From Pseudohongiella nitratireducens (GTDB lineage Bacteria; Pseudomonadota; Gammaproteobacteria; Pseudomonadales; Pseudohongiellaceae): 64,000 bases of DNA. Positions 1-8,014 of this stretch are shown here, piece by piece. Under the pieces are notes generated by a model, which was given only the letters and a program-made list of their open reading frames with translations, did no database searches and was not told the origin of the DNA. Each line of letters begins with the position of its first letter. Positions within the stretch are counted from its first letter, which is position 1. A program made the position numbers and the translations under genes. Location of the stretch: positions 195,152 through 259,151 of the forward strand of contig NZ_LWHM01000034.1 of the NCBI RefSeq assembly GCF_001642735.1, in the 5' to 3' direction.

Positions 1-1361
1 GACGCATACTGAGAATCAGTCGGATCATAAGACTGGTTTTCCAGTCTGATCCCCGCTTCAAGATGCCAGTTATCAGTCAGTTCCCGATGTTCAATCGCGA
101 AAACAGCATAAGATGATGCATCAATTTCAGGAATGAAAGCCTCATTGCCTTGTGAAGAAAGTGTGTTATCTGACACTTGAAAACCAACAATGCCGTGCCA
201 GCCACCCAGGGCTTCATGATCGATCTCTACACGCCCTTCATAACCGTCATTACGATAACGGGTAATGATTTCATCGCCCTCTATTTCTACATGCCCATAA
301 TCAGTGTGGCTGGCACGGATGCGGATACGGTGGATACCATCCATCGGCGCATCGAACTCACCCCTGAGATCAATGCGTTCACTCTCAAGATCGACCCAGG
401 GGGTACCATGGTCGTGGTCGCCCTCATGACCTTCATCATGGTCTTCGTCGTGTTCGTCCTCATGATCCTCATCGTGCTCCTCTTCATGGTCGTCATGACC
501 ACCACAATGCAAGTCAATACCATGCGGATGGCAGTCCAGGTGCGCTTCACTATGCCCAGGAATACCATATTCATCATTTCTGACACTGTAGGAAATACCC
601 AAATAGCTATCGCCTTCTACCCAGCTGAAACCCATTGCAGCGTTTTCGCTTTTTGCAGCAGTGCCCTGCACACGCTTTTCCTGGCTCGCAGGACTTTGAT
701 AGGCATCGGCATCTCGGTAGGTGGCTTCTGCGTGCCAGGCAAAGTTTTCACCCAGCGGTGCGGTCAGACTCATGGCACCGGCTCTCTCGCCAGCTACCGT
801 ATCACCACGCAATATAAACGTAGCATCGGCACCATCTTCAGGGCGGTAATTAGGGATCTTGTTATCCAGAATATTGACCACACCACCGATCGCGCCACCA
901 CCATACTGCAAACTGGCTGGCCCCCTGAGTACCTCAATCCGACGGCTCAACATGGTATCCAGTGATACTGCGTGGTCTGGCGATACCGATGAGGCATCAA
1001 TGACACCACTACCATCAGACAGAACCTCAACTCGTGGCGCCCCCTGCCCTCTGATAACCGGACGGCTGGCACCGCCACCAAAGGTGTCTGAGCGGACACC
1101 CGGTAAATTTTCCAGAATATCCCCCAGTGTTCCACTCCGGCTTAACAGGTCATCTGCATCGACCAGTTCATAAGGTGAGCTGACCTGACGCGCATTTTCG
1201 TCAAGGCCCAGCGTCACCAGCACAACGGGTATACGCTCATCAGCCTCTTCAACCGACTGTGCCTGGGTATTCAGTGAAAACAATGATAACGGTAATGTAA
1301 GGCCTGCAACACTCAGGGCAAGTCTGTTACGACGAAACGGGCAATGGGGGTATGACTTCAT
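1..1361 (-). CDS. znuD: ZnuD-like zinc TonB-dependent outer-membrane receptor (3' end beyond window)
   Basis: The first ~453 residues are present; the barrel C-terminus lies left of base 1. After a signal peptide ending near FSLNTQAQS, the plug domain carries a LPGVRSDTFGGGASRPVIRG block, the S-PDHAVS segment and IEVLRGPASLQYGGGAIGGV, an order typical of zinc-regulated ZnuD receptors. An extracellular loop encoded at about 405-530 is extremely rich in His, Asp and Glu (repeats such as HDEDHEDEHDEDHDEGHEG), as expected for Zn(II) capture. The ATG at 1361 follows GGAGAGATAGC. A palindrome resembling a Zur box lies 30-46 nt upstream. Receptor class is well supported. Zinc as substrate is inferred from the plug sequence, His loop and operator; another divalent metal such as nickel or copper is possible. 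Confidence 0.85.
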   Translation of the reverse strand, partial: MKSYPHCPFRRNRLALSVAGLTLPLSLFSLNTQAQSVEEADERIPVVLVTLGLDENARQVSSPYELVDADDLLSRSGTLGDILENLPGVRSDTFGGGASRPVIRGQGAPRVEVLSDGSGVIDASSVSPDHAVSLDTMLSRRIEVLRGPASLQYGGGAIGGVVNILDNKIPNYRPEDGADATFILRGDTVAGERAGAMSLTAPLGENFAWHAEATYRDADAYQSPASQEKRVQGTAAKSENAAMGFSWVEGDSYLGISYSVRNDEYGIPGHSEAHLDCHPHGIDLHCGGHDDHEEEHDEDHEDEHDEDHDEGHEGDHDHGTPWVDLESERIDLRGEFDAPMDGIHRIRIRASHTDYGHVEIEGDEIITRYRNDGYEGRVEIDHEALGGWHGIVGFQVSDNTLSSQGNEAFIPEIDASSYAVFAIEHRELTDNWHLEAGIRLENQSYDPTDSQYA

Positions 1362-1390
1362 GCTATCTCTCCAGTCTGCGATAGCCTGAT

Positions 1391-1407
1391 ATGATATACC
1401 ATATCAT
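1391..1407 (-). promoter_or_regulatory. Zur-box-like operator upstream of znuD-like gene
   Basis: The sequence ATGATATACCATATCAT is a perfect 7-bp inverted repeat around a 3-nt spacer. It matches the gammaproteobacterial Zur core ATGTTATANTATAACAT at 13 of 16 defined positions. It lies 30 nt upstream of the start codon of a zinc-receptor-like gene, where repressor binding would block RNA polymerase. Zur itself is not in this window, so the regulator is inferred. Confidence 0.6.
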
Positions 1408-1530
1408 TTTTATAGAGCAACCCCTTTTCAGTCGCACAGAAAACACTGTTTAGCCGTTGAGAGGTCACAATTGTCTGAAACTAGGCTATCATCCTGCCGC
1501 TGAAAAAAATCGTTCACGTGAGGAGCCAGC

Positions 1531-2037
1531 ATGCTCAGCCATTCACATTCTGCCAGTTCAACGTTTCCCCAATATAAAGCCATGCTTTTTGCGTTGGCTA
1601 CTTTCATGATCACTTCGCCCGTTCATGCTCAGGTTTTCCCACCCGGGAACGGCATTTCTCTATCAGGAAAGAGTCGCTTCGATCAATATGTCGAGATCCG
1701 CGACTGGCAGGATATGGAAGTGGCCCAAGGTGATTTCAGACTCAACGCACAGCGCGCGTTTGAATCAGCCCTGGAAACCATTGGCGTTCGACGCCAACCA
1801 TCAAGTGTTGATTATCTGGTTTGCAGCATTCAGGCGATCAGTGATGATAATCAGGTGGCTTACGCTCTCGCACTGGAATACTGGGAAAAGCACTCAACGG
1901 ATGTGCATGTGCTGCAATGGAAAAGCGACGGCATGAACTTTCTGGCGAAGCCTGCCTTCCAGCCTGCTACGGTCGCAGAACAGTGCGCCGACTATTTTAG
2001 CCAGGAATGGCTCAAGTGGAACATGTCAGACAGTTAA
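1531..2037 (+). CDS. Small secreted protein of unknown function
   Basis: 168 residues; I do not recognise the family. AGGAG at 1521-1525 sits 5 nt before the ATG, which supports this start. A hydrophobic stretch (about residues 18-33) ends in PVHAQ, consistent with signal peptidase I cleavage after Ala, though the n-region is unusually long and an internal ATG at 1582 would give a more typical signal peptide. The mature part has two Cys (in LVCSIQ and EQCADY) that could form a disulfide, and is otherwise a mixed, soluble-looking domain. It is convergent with the RND pump gene and divergent from the receptor gene; no functional link is apparent. Confidence 0.65.
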   Translation: MLSHSHSASSTFPQYKAMLFALATFMITSPVHAQVFPPGNGISLSGKSRFDQYVEIRDWQDMEVAQGDFRLNAQRAFESALETIGVRRQPSSVDYLVCSIQAISDDNQVAYALALEYWEKHSTDVHVLQWKSDGMNFLAKPAFQPATVAEQCADYFSQEWLKWNMSDS

Positions 2038-2074
2038 TGCTGCCTGACATTTCCCGTCACGTCACTCATGCGAA

Positions 2075-5000
2075 TCAAGAGGCAGCAACCACCGGTCGCT
2101 GCCGTCCTTTCCAGACTGCCTTCATGTCTTCCAGGATCAGATAGAAACATGGAATCAGGAAGAGAGTCAGCGCCGTTCCGAACACAATACCGAAACCCAG
2201 CGACAGCGTCATAGGGATCACCATCTGTGCCTGCAGACTGGTCTCAAACATAATGGGCAGCAAACCAAAGAACGTTGTCAGGGTAGTTAGCAGAATGGCC
2301 CGAAAACGGCTGACGCCGGCATCCAGTACCGCATTCTCCATCGACTCCCCCTCCTCTCGACCCCGGTTGACGAAATCCACCATGATGAGACTGTCATTAA
2401 CAATCACGCCCGCCAGGGCCACCAGACCAAACAGTGACATCATACTGACCGTGACATTAAACACGATATGGCCAATCAAAGCGCCAACCATACCGAAGGG
2501 TATCACCGACATGACTATCAGTGGCTGCAGATAGGATTTCAGTGGTATCGCCAGTAACGTGTAGATCAGGAACATGGCAGCAGTGAAGAAAATGGCCACC
2601 CGTTGCATCAACTCTACCTGCTCCTCACTGGCACCACCGAGGGCGAAACTCACCTGGGGATAACGCTCCAGCAGCTCCGGTATAAAGTTATCGACGATGT
2701 CTCTGATAATGGTCTGAGATTGTGCAACCAATGGATCAATATCTCCGGACACGGATACCGTTCGCTGCCGGTCAATACGGCGAATGGTGGCAAAGCCTTC
2801 CGTAACATTGGCATCAGCCACCTCACCAAATGGCACTTCAGTGCCATCTGGTGTGCGGATACGGATGCTCTCAAGATCCGTAATGGCACTGCGTTCTTCG
2901 CGTGGGTAACGAACCATTACCCTCAATTCATCCCGTCCACGCAATAGCCGTTGCGCTTCTTCACCAAAAAAACCTTGGCGGATTTGCGTGCCCAGCGCGC
3001 TGGCAGTCAGACCTAACTGCTCAGCCTGTGGCTTCAATTCAAGTTTGATTTCTTCGCTGCCACTGCTGTAGGAGTTCGTGACATCGAAGACCCCCTCGTA
3101 AGATTCCAGCTGGGCCTGCAATTCCAGTCCGGCTGCCTCCAGCTGTTGATAGTTCGAGCCTTCCAGCTGCAGGTTAATTGCTGAACCACCACCGATATTT
3201 GTGCTCGAGAAAAAACGAATCTCGCGCGCACCGGCAATAGTGCCAACTCTTTCGCGCCAGCGCTGCTCAATTTCGGTTGCAGTGACTGTTCTGTCTTCCG
3301 ATTTGGTCAGTTCAACCAGCATCTGACCGCCTGCGTCACCATTGGTGAAAACAACAACATGGTCTACTGGTGACTCATCCGGATAGTCTTCATTCAAAGT
3401 GAGAATGGCTTCTTCCATCCGGGTTAAAGCCAGGTTCCTTGATTCATAGGAGACACCGTCATTCATTTCCAGATTGGCTTCTATGAAGTCACTTGGCACG
3501 TTAGGGAAAAATTCAAAACGCACCAAGCCGCCACCGATGACACCAATACTGAGAATGAGGCCGGAGACGAATATCGCAACAGTGGTATAGCGACTGTGGA
3601 TCGCTTTCCTCAACAGCGGACGGTAACGATTATGTATCAGCGACTGTAAATGCCTGGCGACAACATCCTGATAGCGTCGCAGCAAACTGCGGCGCTGGTT
3701 TTTGGGCAAACGTAATCGTGTGTGAGCAAGGTGTGAAGGCAGAATCAGCTTTGACTCAATCAGTGAAAAGAGCAGACACAGGGTCACAATCACGCAAATC
3801 GACTCAAAGAAAGGCGCCGCCTGTCCGCCAACCAAGACCATCGGCGCAAAGGCAGCAATCGTCGTCAGGACACCAAATGTTGCCGGCACCGACACACGCT
3901 TCACGCCGCGAATGACATTATCCAGTGACTGACCGTGTTTACTGACCTCGGTATGTACGCTTTCGGCTGTAATAATCGCGTCATCCACCACAATACCCAG
4001 CACCAGAATCAGGCCAAACAGACTGATCATATTGATGGTGACGGGATAAGGTCCAAAGGGCATCAGAAAGATGGCGCCAAAGAAAGCCACCGGGATCCCG
4101 ATCATGACCCAAAGCGCCATATTAAATCTGAGGAAAGTAGTCAGGACAAAAAACACCAGCACTGCGCCCATGACCAGATTGCCCAGCATCATATTTAGCT
4201 GACCTTTGAGGTAAAAAGCGTTACTGCCCCAGGTGTCGACATTGACGCCTTCGGCATAGGTTCCCTGATTCTCATCGATATAAGCCATCACGGCGCGATC
4301 GACATCGAGTACGTTCTGTTCCGGGGTGGCCATGACCTGTATATTCAAGGCGCGACGACCGTCAAAGCGCGAAAACTCTTCGGTTTCAACAAAACTATCG
4401 TTAACTTCGGCAATATCGCGAACCAGCAGCTTGGAGCCATCCGGGTTGGTACGAAGCACAATATTGCCAAACTGTTCCCCGGTATAGGCCTGCTCCTGGG
4501 TACGTAACTGAATGCGGCCAGACTCTGTGCGGATAGAACCACCCGGAATATCAATCGACCCGGAACGAATGGCAGATGCCACTTCCCCCAGCGTCAGGCC
4601 ATATTCACGCAAGGTGTTTTCCGAGACTTCGACAGCGATCTCAAAGGCACGGTCACCAAATATCTGTGCCTGGCTGACTTCCGGCAATAACAGGATTTCA
4701 TCGCGAATCTGTTGGGTAAACAGTTTTAAGGCCCGATCATCGAGATTGCCATATACGGCAACCTGCATAATGCCCTGCACCATCTCAACTTCGCTGACAA
4801 CCGGCCGCTCGACCCCATCAGGGAAGGTAACAATGCGATCGATCCGACTTTTGATTTCATTGAGCAGTTCGCTGACATCAAAGCCACTCGACACTTCAAT
4901 CATGACATTACCCGCACCCTCCCGGGCGGTAGAGCGCAATCTTTCGATCCCACTGAGATCCTGGATCGCCTCTTCAATGGGAATGACAATGGCCAGTTCC

Positions 5001-5218
5001 ACTTCTTCCGGGGCTGCGCCAGGGTATGCCATTGAGGCCTGAATCATGCGGGTTTCAAAATCGGGAAAGACCTGGATTTTAATGACCAGCGCAGACGCTA
5101 TGCCTGCCGCCAGAATAAACAACATGAGCAGGTTGGCAGCGACACTGTTGTGGGTGAACCAGGCAATCAGACCCCTTTCGCGGCTCTCGGCGATGTCGCC
5201 GGACTTTTCAGTACTCAC
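2075..5218 (-). CDS. RND-family efflux transporter permease (AcrB/MdtC-like)
   Basis: 1047 residues, full length for an HAE-type RND pump that expels small molecules from the inner membrane or periplasm using the proton gradient. One N-terminal membrane helix (about 20-40), a first porter region, helices 2-6 (about 340-500), a second porter region and helices 7-12 (about 865-1035) are visible. Helix 4 has GIVVDDAIITAE, including the paired Asp of the proton relay. In helix 10, the position of the AcrB relay lysine (AKNAIL) reads VNDSLIM, so Lys is replaced by Asn, as in a subset of the family. It starts with GTG, overlapping the adaptor stop codon in GTGA, so translation is probably coupled. 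No TolC-type channel gene is adjacent. Substrate unknown. Confidence 0.93.
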   Translation of the reverse strand: MSTEKSGDIAESRERGLIAWFTHNSVAANLLMLFILAAGIASALVIKIQVFPDFETRMIQASMAYPGAAPEEVELAIVIPIEEAIQDLSGIERLRSTAREGAGNVMIEVSSGFDVSELLNEIKSRIDRIVTFPDGVERPVVSEVEMVQGIMQVAVYGNLDDRALKLFTQQIRDEILLLPEVSQAQIFGDRAFEIAVEVSENTLREYGLTLGEVASAIRSGSIDIPGGSIRTESGRIQLRTQEQAYTGEQFGNIVLRTNPDGSKLLVRDIAEVNDSFVETEEFSRFDGRRALNIQVMATPEQNVLDVDRAVMAYIDENQGTYAEGVNVDTWGSNAFYLKGQLNMMLGNLVMGAVLVFFVLTTFLRFNMALWVMIGIPVAFFGAIFLMPFGPYPVTINMISLFGLILVLGIVVDDAIITAESVHTEVSKHGQSLDNVIRGVKRVSVPATFGVLTTIAAFAPMVLVGGQAAPFFESICVIVTLCLLFSLIESKLILPSHLAHTRLRLPKNQRRSLLRRYQDVVARHLQSLIHNRYRPLLRKAIHSRYTTVAIFVSGLILSIGVIGGGLVRFEFFPNVPSDFIEANLEMNDGVSYESRNLALTRMEEAILTLNEDYPDESPVDHVVVFTNGDAGGQMLVELTKSEDRTVTATEIEQRWRERVGTIAGAREIRFFSSTNIGGGSAINLQLEGSNYQQLEAAGLELQAQLESYEGVFDVTNSYSSGSEEIKLELKPQAEQLGLTASALGTQIRQGFFGEEAQRLLRGRDELRVMVRYPREERSAITDLESIRIRTPDGTEVPFGEVADANVTEGFATIRRIDRQRTVSVSGDIDPLVAQSQTIIRDIVDNFIPELLERYPQVSFALGGASEEQVELMQRVAIFFTAAMFLIYTLLAIPLKSYLQPLIVMSVIPFGMVGALIGHIVFNVTVSMMSLFGLVALAGVIVNDSLIMVDFVNRGREEGESMENAVLDAGVSRFRAILLTTLTTFFGLLPIMFETSLQAQMVIPMTLSLGFGIVFGTALTLFLIPCFYLILEDMKAVWKGRQRPVVAAS

Positions 5219-6405
5219 AATGACACCTGCACGGGTTCAACACGCATACCATCTACCGGTACCTGTATGGGGGAAACGATAAGCCTATCTGAGGTTTGCA
5301 AGCCAGTATCTATGTAAGCGTACTGATCGTCACTGCGTAAAATATTGACCTCCCGGCGACGCAAACGGTGCTCTGCGTCCATCACCAGCACTTCGTTGCC
5401 GCGATACACTGAAGCCAGTGGCACTTCAAATACTTGTTCCAGTCGAGCGCCCTCTATACCTGCTTGAAGAAAGCTGCCAACCAACAACGGGTTGCCATTG
5501 GACCGCTGGCGAGCATACGGGTCCTCTATACGGACAACGCCATACTGCATGCGGCTGTTCTGATCGATAGTGCCTTCAGTTCGTACCATCTGCCCCTGCC
5601 AATGCTGCATTTTCCCAGAGACATTACCCTTCAGCGACACAGTCAGTGCACCTTCTGTACTACCCGGGGCGGGTAAGTCCAGCCAGGCAATATCCTGATC
5701 GCTTAACGGGAGGCGAACTTCTGCAAACTCCGTACTGAATAATCCGGCTATTTGCGAACCTGTAGACACAAACTGACCCAGGTCTGCCAGCCTTTCCCGT
5801 ATGATGGCATCATAAGGGGCCCGAATACGGGTACGTTCCAGTTGACGCTGGGCGCGCTCCAGCTCAGCCTGGGCCAGAGCAACACGTGCCTCTGCCTCTC
5901 GCAACCAGGGTGCTCGCAAAGCCAGTAAAGGGGCTTCCGAGCGAGGCCTTCCTGATAAATCCCATTCCCGTCCTGCCTGGTCTGCCTGCGCCTGCTCCTG
6001 CATTAGCTGTGCTTCTGCAGATGTCAGATTCGCTCTGGCCTGCTCGACCTGTACTTCATAATCGGCACGATCAATTACTGCCAGCACATCACCCTGTTGA
6101 ACAAAGGCACCGGCTACCAGTTCATCCGAGACCTCTACCAGGACGCCTGAGACCTCTGCCACAACATTGGTACTGACGCCTGCCTCAACCAGCCCTTGCG
6201 AGTTAACAACAACCTGAACATCCGCTCGATGCAGAGGCACAACATCAACATAAGTGATCCGTTCACTGGGAGGTTCACTGGAGGGTTCCGGGCGCAGCGA
6301 TATCATCATGGCTGCCATACCTATCGCCAGAAACAGAATCAGGACGGGTACAAATTTCCGCCAAAGAGGCGGTTTGGCAGCTTGGCCACTATCAACATCG
6401 TTCAT
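5215..6405 (-). CDS. Periplasmic adaptor (membrane fusion protein) of RND efflux pump
   Basis: 396 residues. A single N-terminal membrane anchor (about 17-36) precedes a biotinyl-lipoyl-like domain (VVAEVSGVLVEVSDELVAG), a long Ala/Gln/Glu-rich coiled-coil hairpin (about 115-200), the second lipoyl half (RTRIRAPYDAIIRERLADLG) and beta-barrel and membrane-proximal domains. This is the HlyD/AcrA adaptor layout. It bridges the inner-membrane pump with an outer-membrane channel. The ATG at 6405 has a modest ribosome site (GGTGA). It lies 99 bp downstream of rdgC with no clear terminator between, so partial co-transcription is possible. A short inverted repeat GCGCAG/CTGCGC (6431-6453) lies in that gap and could be an operator. 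Confidence 0.92.
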   Translation of the reverse strand: MNDVDSGQAAKPPLWRKFVPVLILFLAIGMAAMMISLRPEPSSEPPSERITYVDVVPLHRADVQVVVNSQGLVEAGVSTNVVAEVSGVLVEVSDELVAGAFVQQGDVLAVIDRADYEVQVEQARANLTSAEAQLMQEQAQADQAGREWDLSGRPRSEAPLLALRAPWLREAEARVALAQAELERAQRQLERTRIRAPYDAIIRERLADLGQFVSTGSQIAGLFSTEFAEVRLPLSDQDIAWLDLPAPGSTEGALTVSLKGNVSGKMQHWQGQMVRTEGTIDQNSRMQYGVVRIEDPYARQRSNGNPLLVGSFLQAGIEGARLEQVFEVPLASVYRGNEVLVMDAEHRLRRREVNILRSDDQYAYIDTGLQTSDRLIVSPIQVPVDGMRVEPVQVSL

Positions 6406-6504
6406 TCAGATCACCATAGGGGTAACAATGGCGCAGATTTTCAGGGACTGCGCATGATCACAAACAGTGCCAAAAGTCAGTTTCTCGAAAAAACAGGCTT
6501 CAGG

Positions 6505-7425
6505 TCACTCCTCTTGCCCACCAAAAGCTGCCATCAGCTGCAGTATCAGTGCATCAAGCTCCAGCGACATCACCGAGAAATCCTGATCAAACACAGCCAC
6601 TTCATCATCAGGACTGCCATCAGCCGCGCGTTCGAGCACTTCATCTTCGAATCTGAGCCGGGATAGCGTCAGGTCAGCAGAGACAACCATTCTGACAGCA
6701 TCATTCCATATCAGAGCCAGCTTGCGAGCCTGCTTGCCTGCCTGAAGGTGCACTGCCATTTCTTCAGCCAGCAAATCCTGAGACTTGCACCTCACCACAT
6801 TGCTGTCCTCCATGGGGTTAACTAACTCACATTCGTCGTCCAGAGTAAATGCCCCATATGGCTTATCACCCTGGAGCCAGGAAGTCATCACCACCATCGG
6901 AGATTCTTTGGTTTGTAACAGTTTTACCGGGAAACTGCCCAATGCATCACGGATCGCTGAAATCAACTCTTCAGCCAGCGCAGCCGAAGTTGCATTAACT
7001 ACCAGCAGGTTACGCTGGCGGCACATATAAGCGTATACACGACGTGATTTCACAAACGCCCGGGGCAGCAAATCAATGGTGACCTCATCTTTTAGTTGCA
7101 GCTTTTCTTTTCGATAGACTTTGCGATCCTGCTTCTGCTCAATTTCTTCAATACGTGTTTGTACTTCTTCATTGACGACAGAGCTGGGTAACATTTTTTC
7201 ATCCCGGCGCAAACATACCATCATGCGGTCGCCCTGCTGATAAACGATAGGCAGCTCTTCTGCAGAACGCCCTCCAGCAGGCAAGGGACTGACCCAGCCA
7301 GTGGTGAGCTTCTGTGTCACACCGGCTTTTTGAAACCGGGCACTTTCCAGTGCATTTTCAATATTGGCGAAATCAAACTGAGCATCACCACCCAGTTGGT
7401 AAAGTCGTACAGCCTTAAACCACAT
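6505..7425 (-). CDS. rdgC: Recombination-associated protein RdgC
   Basis: 306 residues, close to the ~303 of E. coli RdgC, a ring-shaped DNA-binding protein that inhibits RecA-promoted recombination. The N-terminus MWFKAVRLYQL matches the family start (M-WFKN...Y), and the signatures GWVSPL and YRKEKLQLKDEV, followed by RAFVKSR, are present. A longer frame opens with TTG at 7455, but the ATG at 7425 fits the family length and is chosen. An extended -10 (TGC-TAGAAT) 39-47 nt upstream fits as its promoter. It is first in a minus-strand run followed by the RND adaptor and pump genes. Confidence 0.93.
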   Translation of the reverse strand: MWFKAVRLYQLGGDAQFDFANIENALESARFQKAGVTQKLTTGWVSPLPAGGRSAEELPIVYQQGDRMMVCLRRDEKMLPSSVVNEEVQTRIEEIEQKQDRKVYRKEKLQLKDEVTIDLLPRAFVKSRRVYAYMCRQRNLLVVNATSAALAEELISAIRDALGSFPVKLLQTKESPMVVMTSWLQGDKPYGAFTLDDECELVNPMEDSNVVRCKSQDLLAEEMAVHLQAGKQARKLALIWNDAVRMVVSADLTLSRLRFEDEVLERAADGSPDDEVAVFDQDFSVMSLELDALILQLMAAFGGQEE

Positions 7426-7463
7426 ATCCTGTTCTCTTATCTTATTCGGAAGCAAACGAGTGT

Positions 7464-7472
7464 ATTCTAGCA
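7464..7472 (-). promoter_or_regulatory. Extended -10 promoter of rdgC
   Basis: Read on the minus strand this is TGCTAGAAT: an extended TG motif plus TAGAAT (5 of 6 to consensus). No good -35 is visible 16-18 nt upstream, as is common with extended -10 elements. Transcription would start near 7457, giving a ~32-nt leader. Confidence 0.45.
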
Positions 7473-7588
7473 GGGTGCTGAAAAACTATCTGCGTTACCC
7501 ATACGAATCTGCTGGTAAATGTTTCATATCGACAAAGTGACTCCGGTCACACGATAAAGCAGATATCATATTTATCGCCTTACCGGGA

Positions 7589-7616
7589 TTGACTTTATAA
7601 CCAGACGGCATAAAAT
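7589..7616 (+). promoter_or_regulatory. Sigma-70-type promoter of an orphan small transcription unit
   Basis: -35 TTGACT (7589-7594), 16-nt spacer, -10 TAAAAT (7611-7616), predicting a start near 7623. Upstream lies a compact palindrome GTGAC-TCCG-GTCAC (7537-7550) flanked by TATCG and CGATA, a possible operator. The promoter points into a ~310-nt unit ending at the terminator at 7892-7932. Confidence 0.5.
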
Positions 7617-7653
7617 GTGCGAACTTTTAGATTCTAACGGAAGCGATTTTCCC

Positions 7654-7854
7654 ATGTTCACCAAGACGCAACTCACAGCCTCAGTACTGCTGACACAGAC
7701 AGCCTGGACAGTTTCCAGTCTGCTGGCTGCGCGCGTCTATCGTGTTATGGCGCAAAACTGTCAAATGATCAACGGCGCAATCATGCCGTCGAAACAGCGT
7801 CAGCGCCACGTGGTCGAAAACAGACGACCGGAGGATCCGCAAATGCGACATTAA
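7654..7854 (+). CDS. Candidate 66-residue small protein, or spurious ORF within a small RNA
   Basis: The ATG at 7654 has GGAAG about 10 nt upstream. An earlier ATG at 7615 overlaps the predicted -10 and is therefore unlikely to be used. The product begins with a mildly hydrophobic stretch (MFTKTQLTASVLLTQTAW) and ends in an Arg/Gln/His-rich tail; I recognise no family. The best support is context: a promoter 30 nt upstream and an intrinsic terminator 40 nt downstream, with no other gene between. The same unit could instead be a non-coding RNA of ~310 nt. Confidence 0.3.
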   Translation: MFTKTQLTASVLLTQTAWTVSSLLAARVYRVMAQNCQMINGAIMPSKQRQRHVVENRRPEDPQMRH

Positions 7855-7891
7855 ATGTCAGCCCTGCATTAAGGGCACATAACATGTCAGC

Positions 7892-7932
7892 AAAAAGGCC
7901 TCCGGGATTGTTCACCCAGAGGCCTTTTTTTT
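7892..7932 (+). terminator. Intrinsic terminator of the orphan small transcription unit
   Basis: Stem GGCCTC-C-GGG / CCC-A-GAGGCC with one mismatch, an ~8-nt loop and eight T residues (7925-7932). Five A residues precede the stem, so it may also work in the opposite direction. It lies just upstream of the MFS gene and isolates it from the 7.6 kb unit. Confidence 0.85.
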
Positions 7933-8014
7933 GGCTTGCGTTTTCTACCAAACCATCACAGAAAAATTTCAGATGACGAAACAACAGGCGACAGGAATGC
8001 CTGGAGAAAAAACG

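Noticed and set aside
177-965. 262-codon plus-strand frame over the receptor gene
   Set aside because: Shadow of the His-rich receptor on the minus strand; no family similarity and low-complexity hydrophobic translation of GAY/CAY repeats.
1428-1613. 61-codon minus-strand frame
   Set aside because: Overlaps the start of the secreted-protein gene with a good SD, has no SD of its own and no recognisable sequence.
7615-7653. Longer start for the 66-codon ORF
   Set aside because: The ATG at 7615 overlaps the predicted -10 element, upstream of the expected transcription start.
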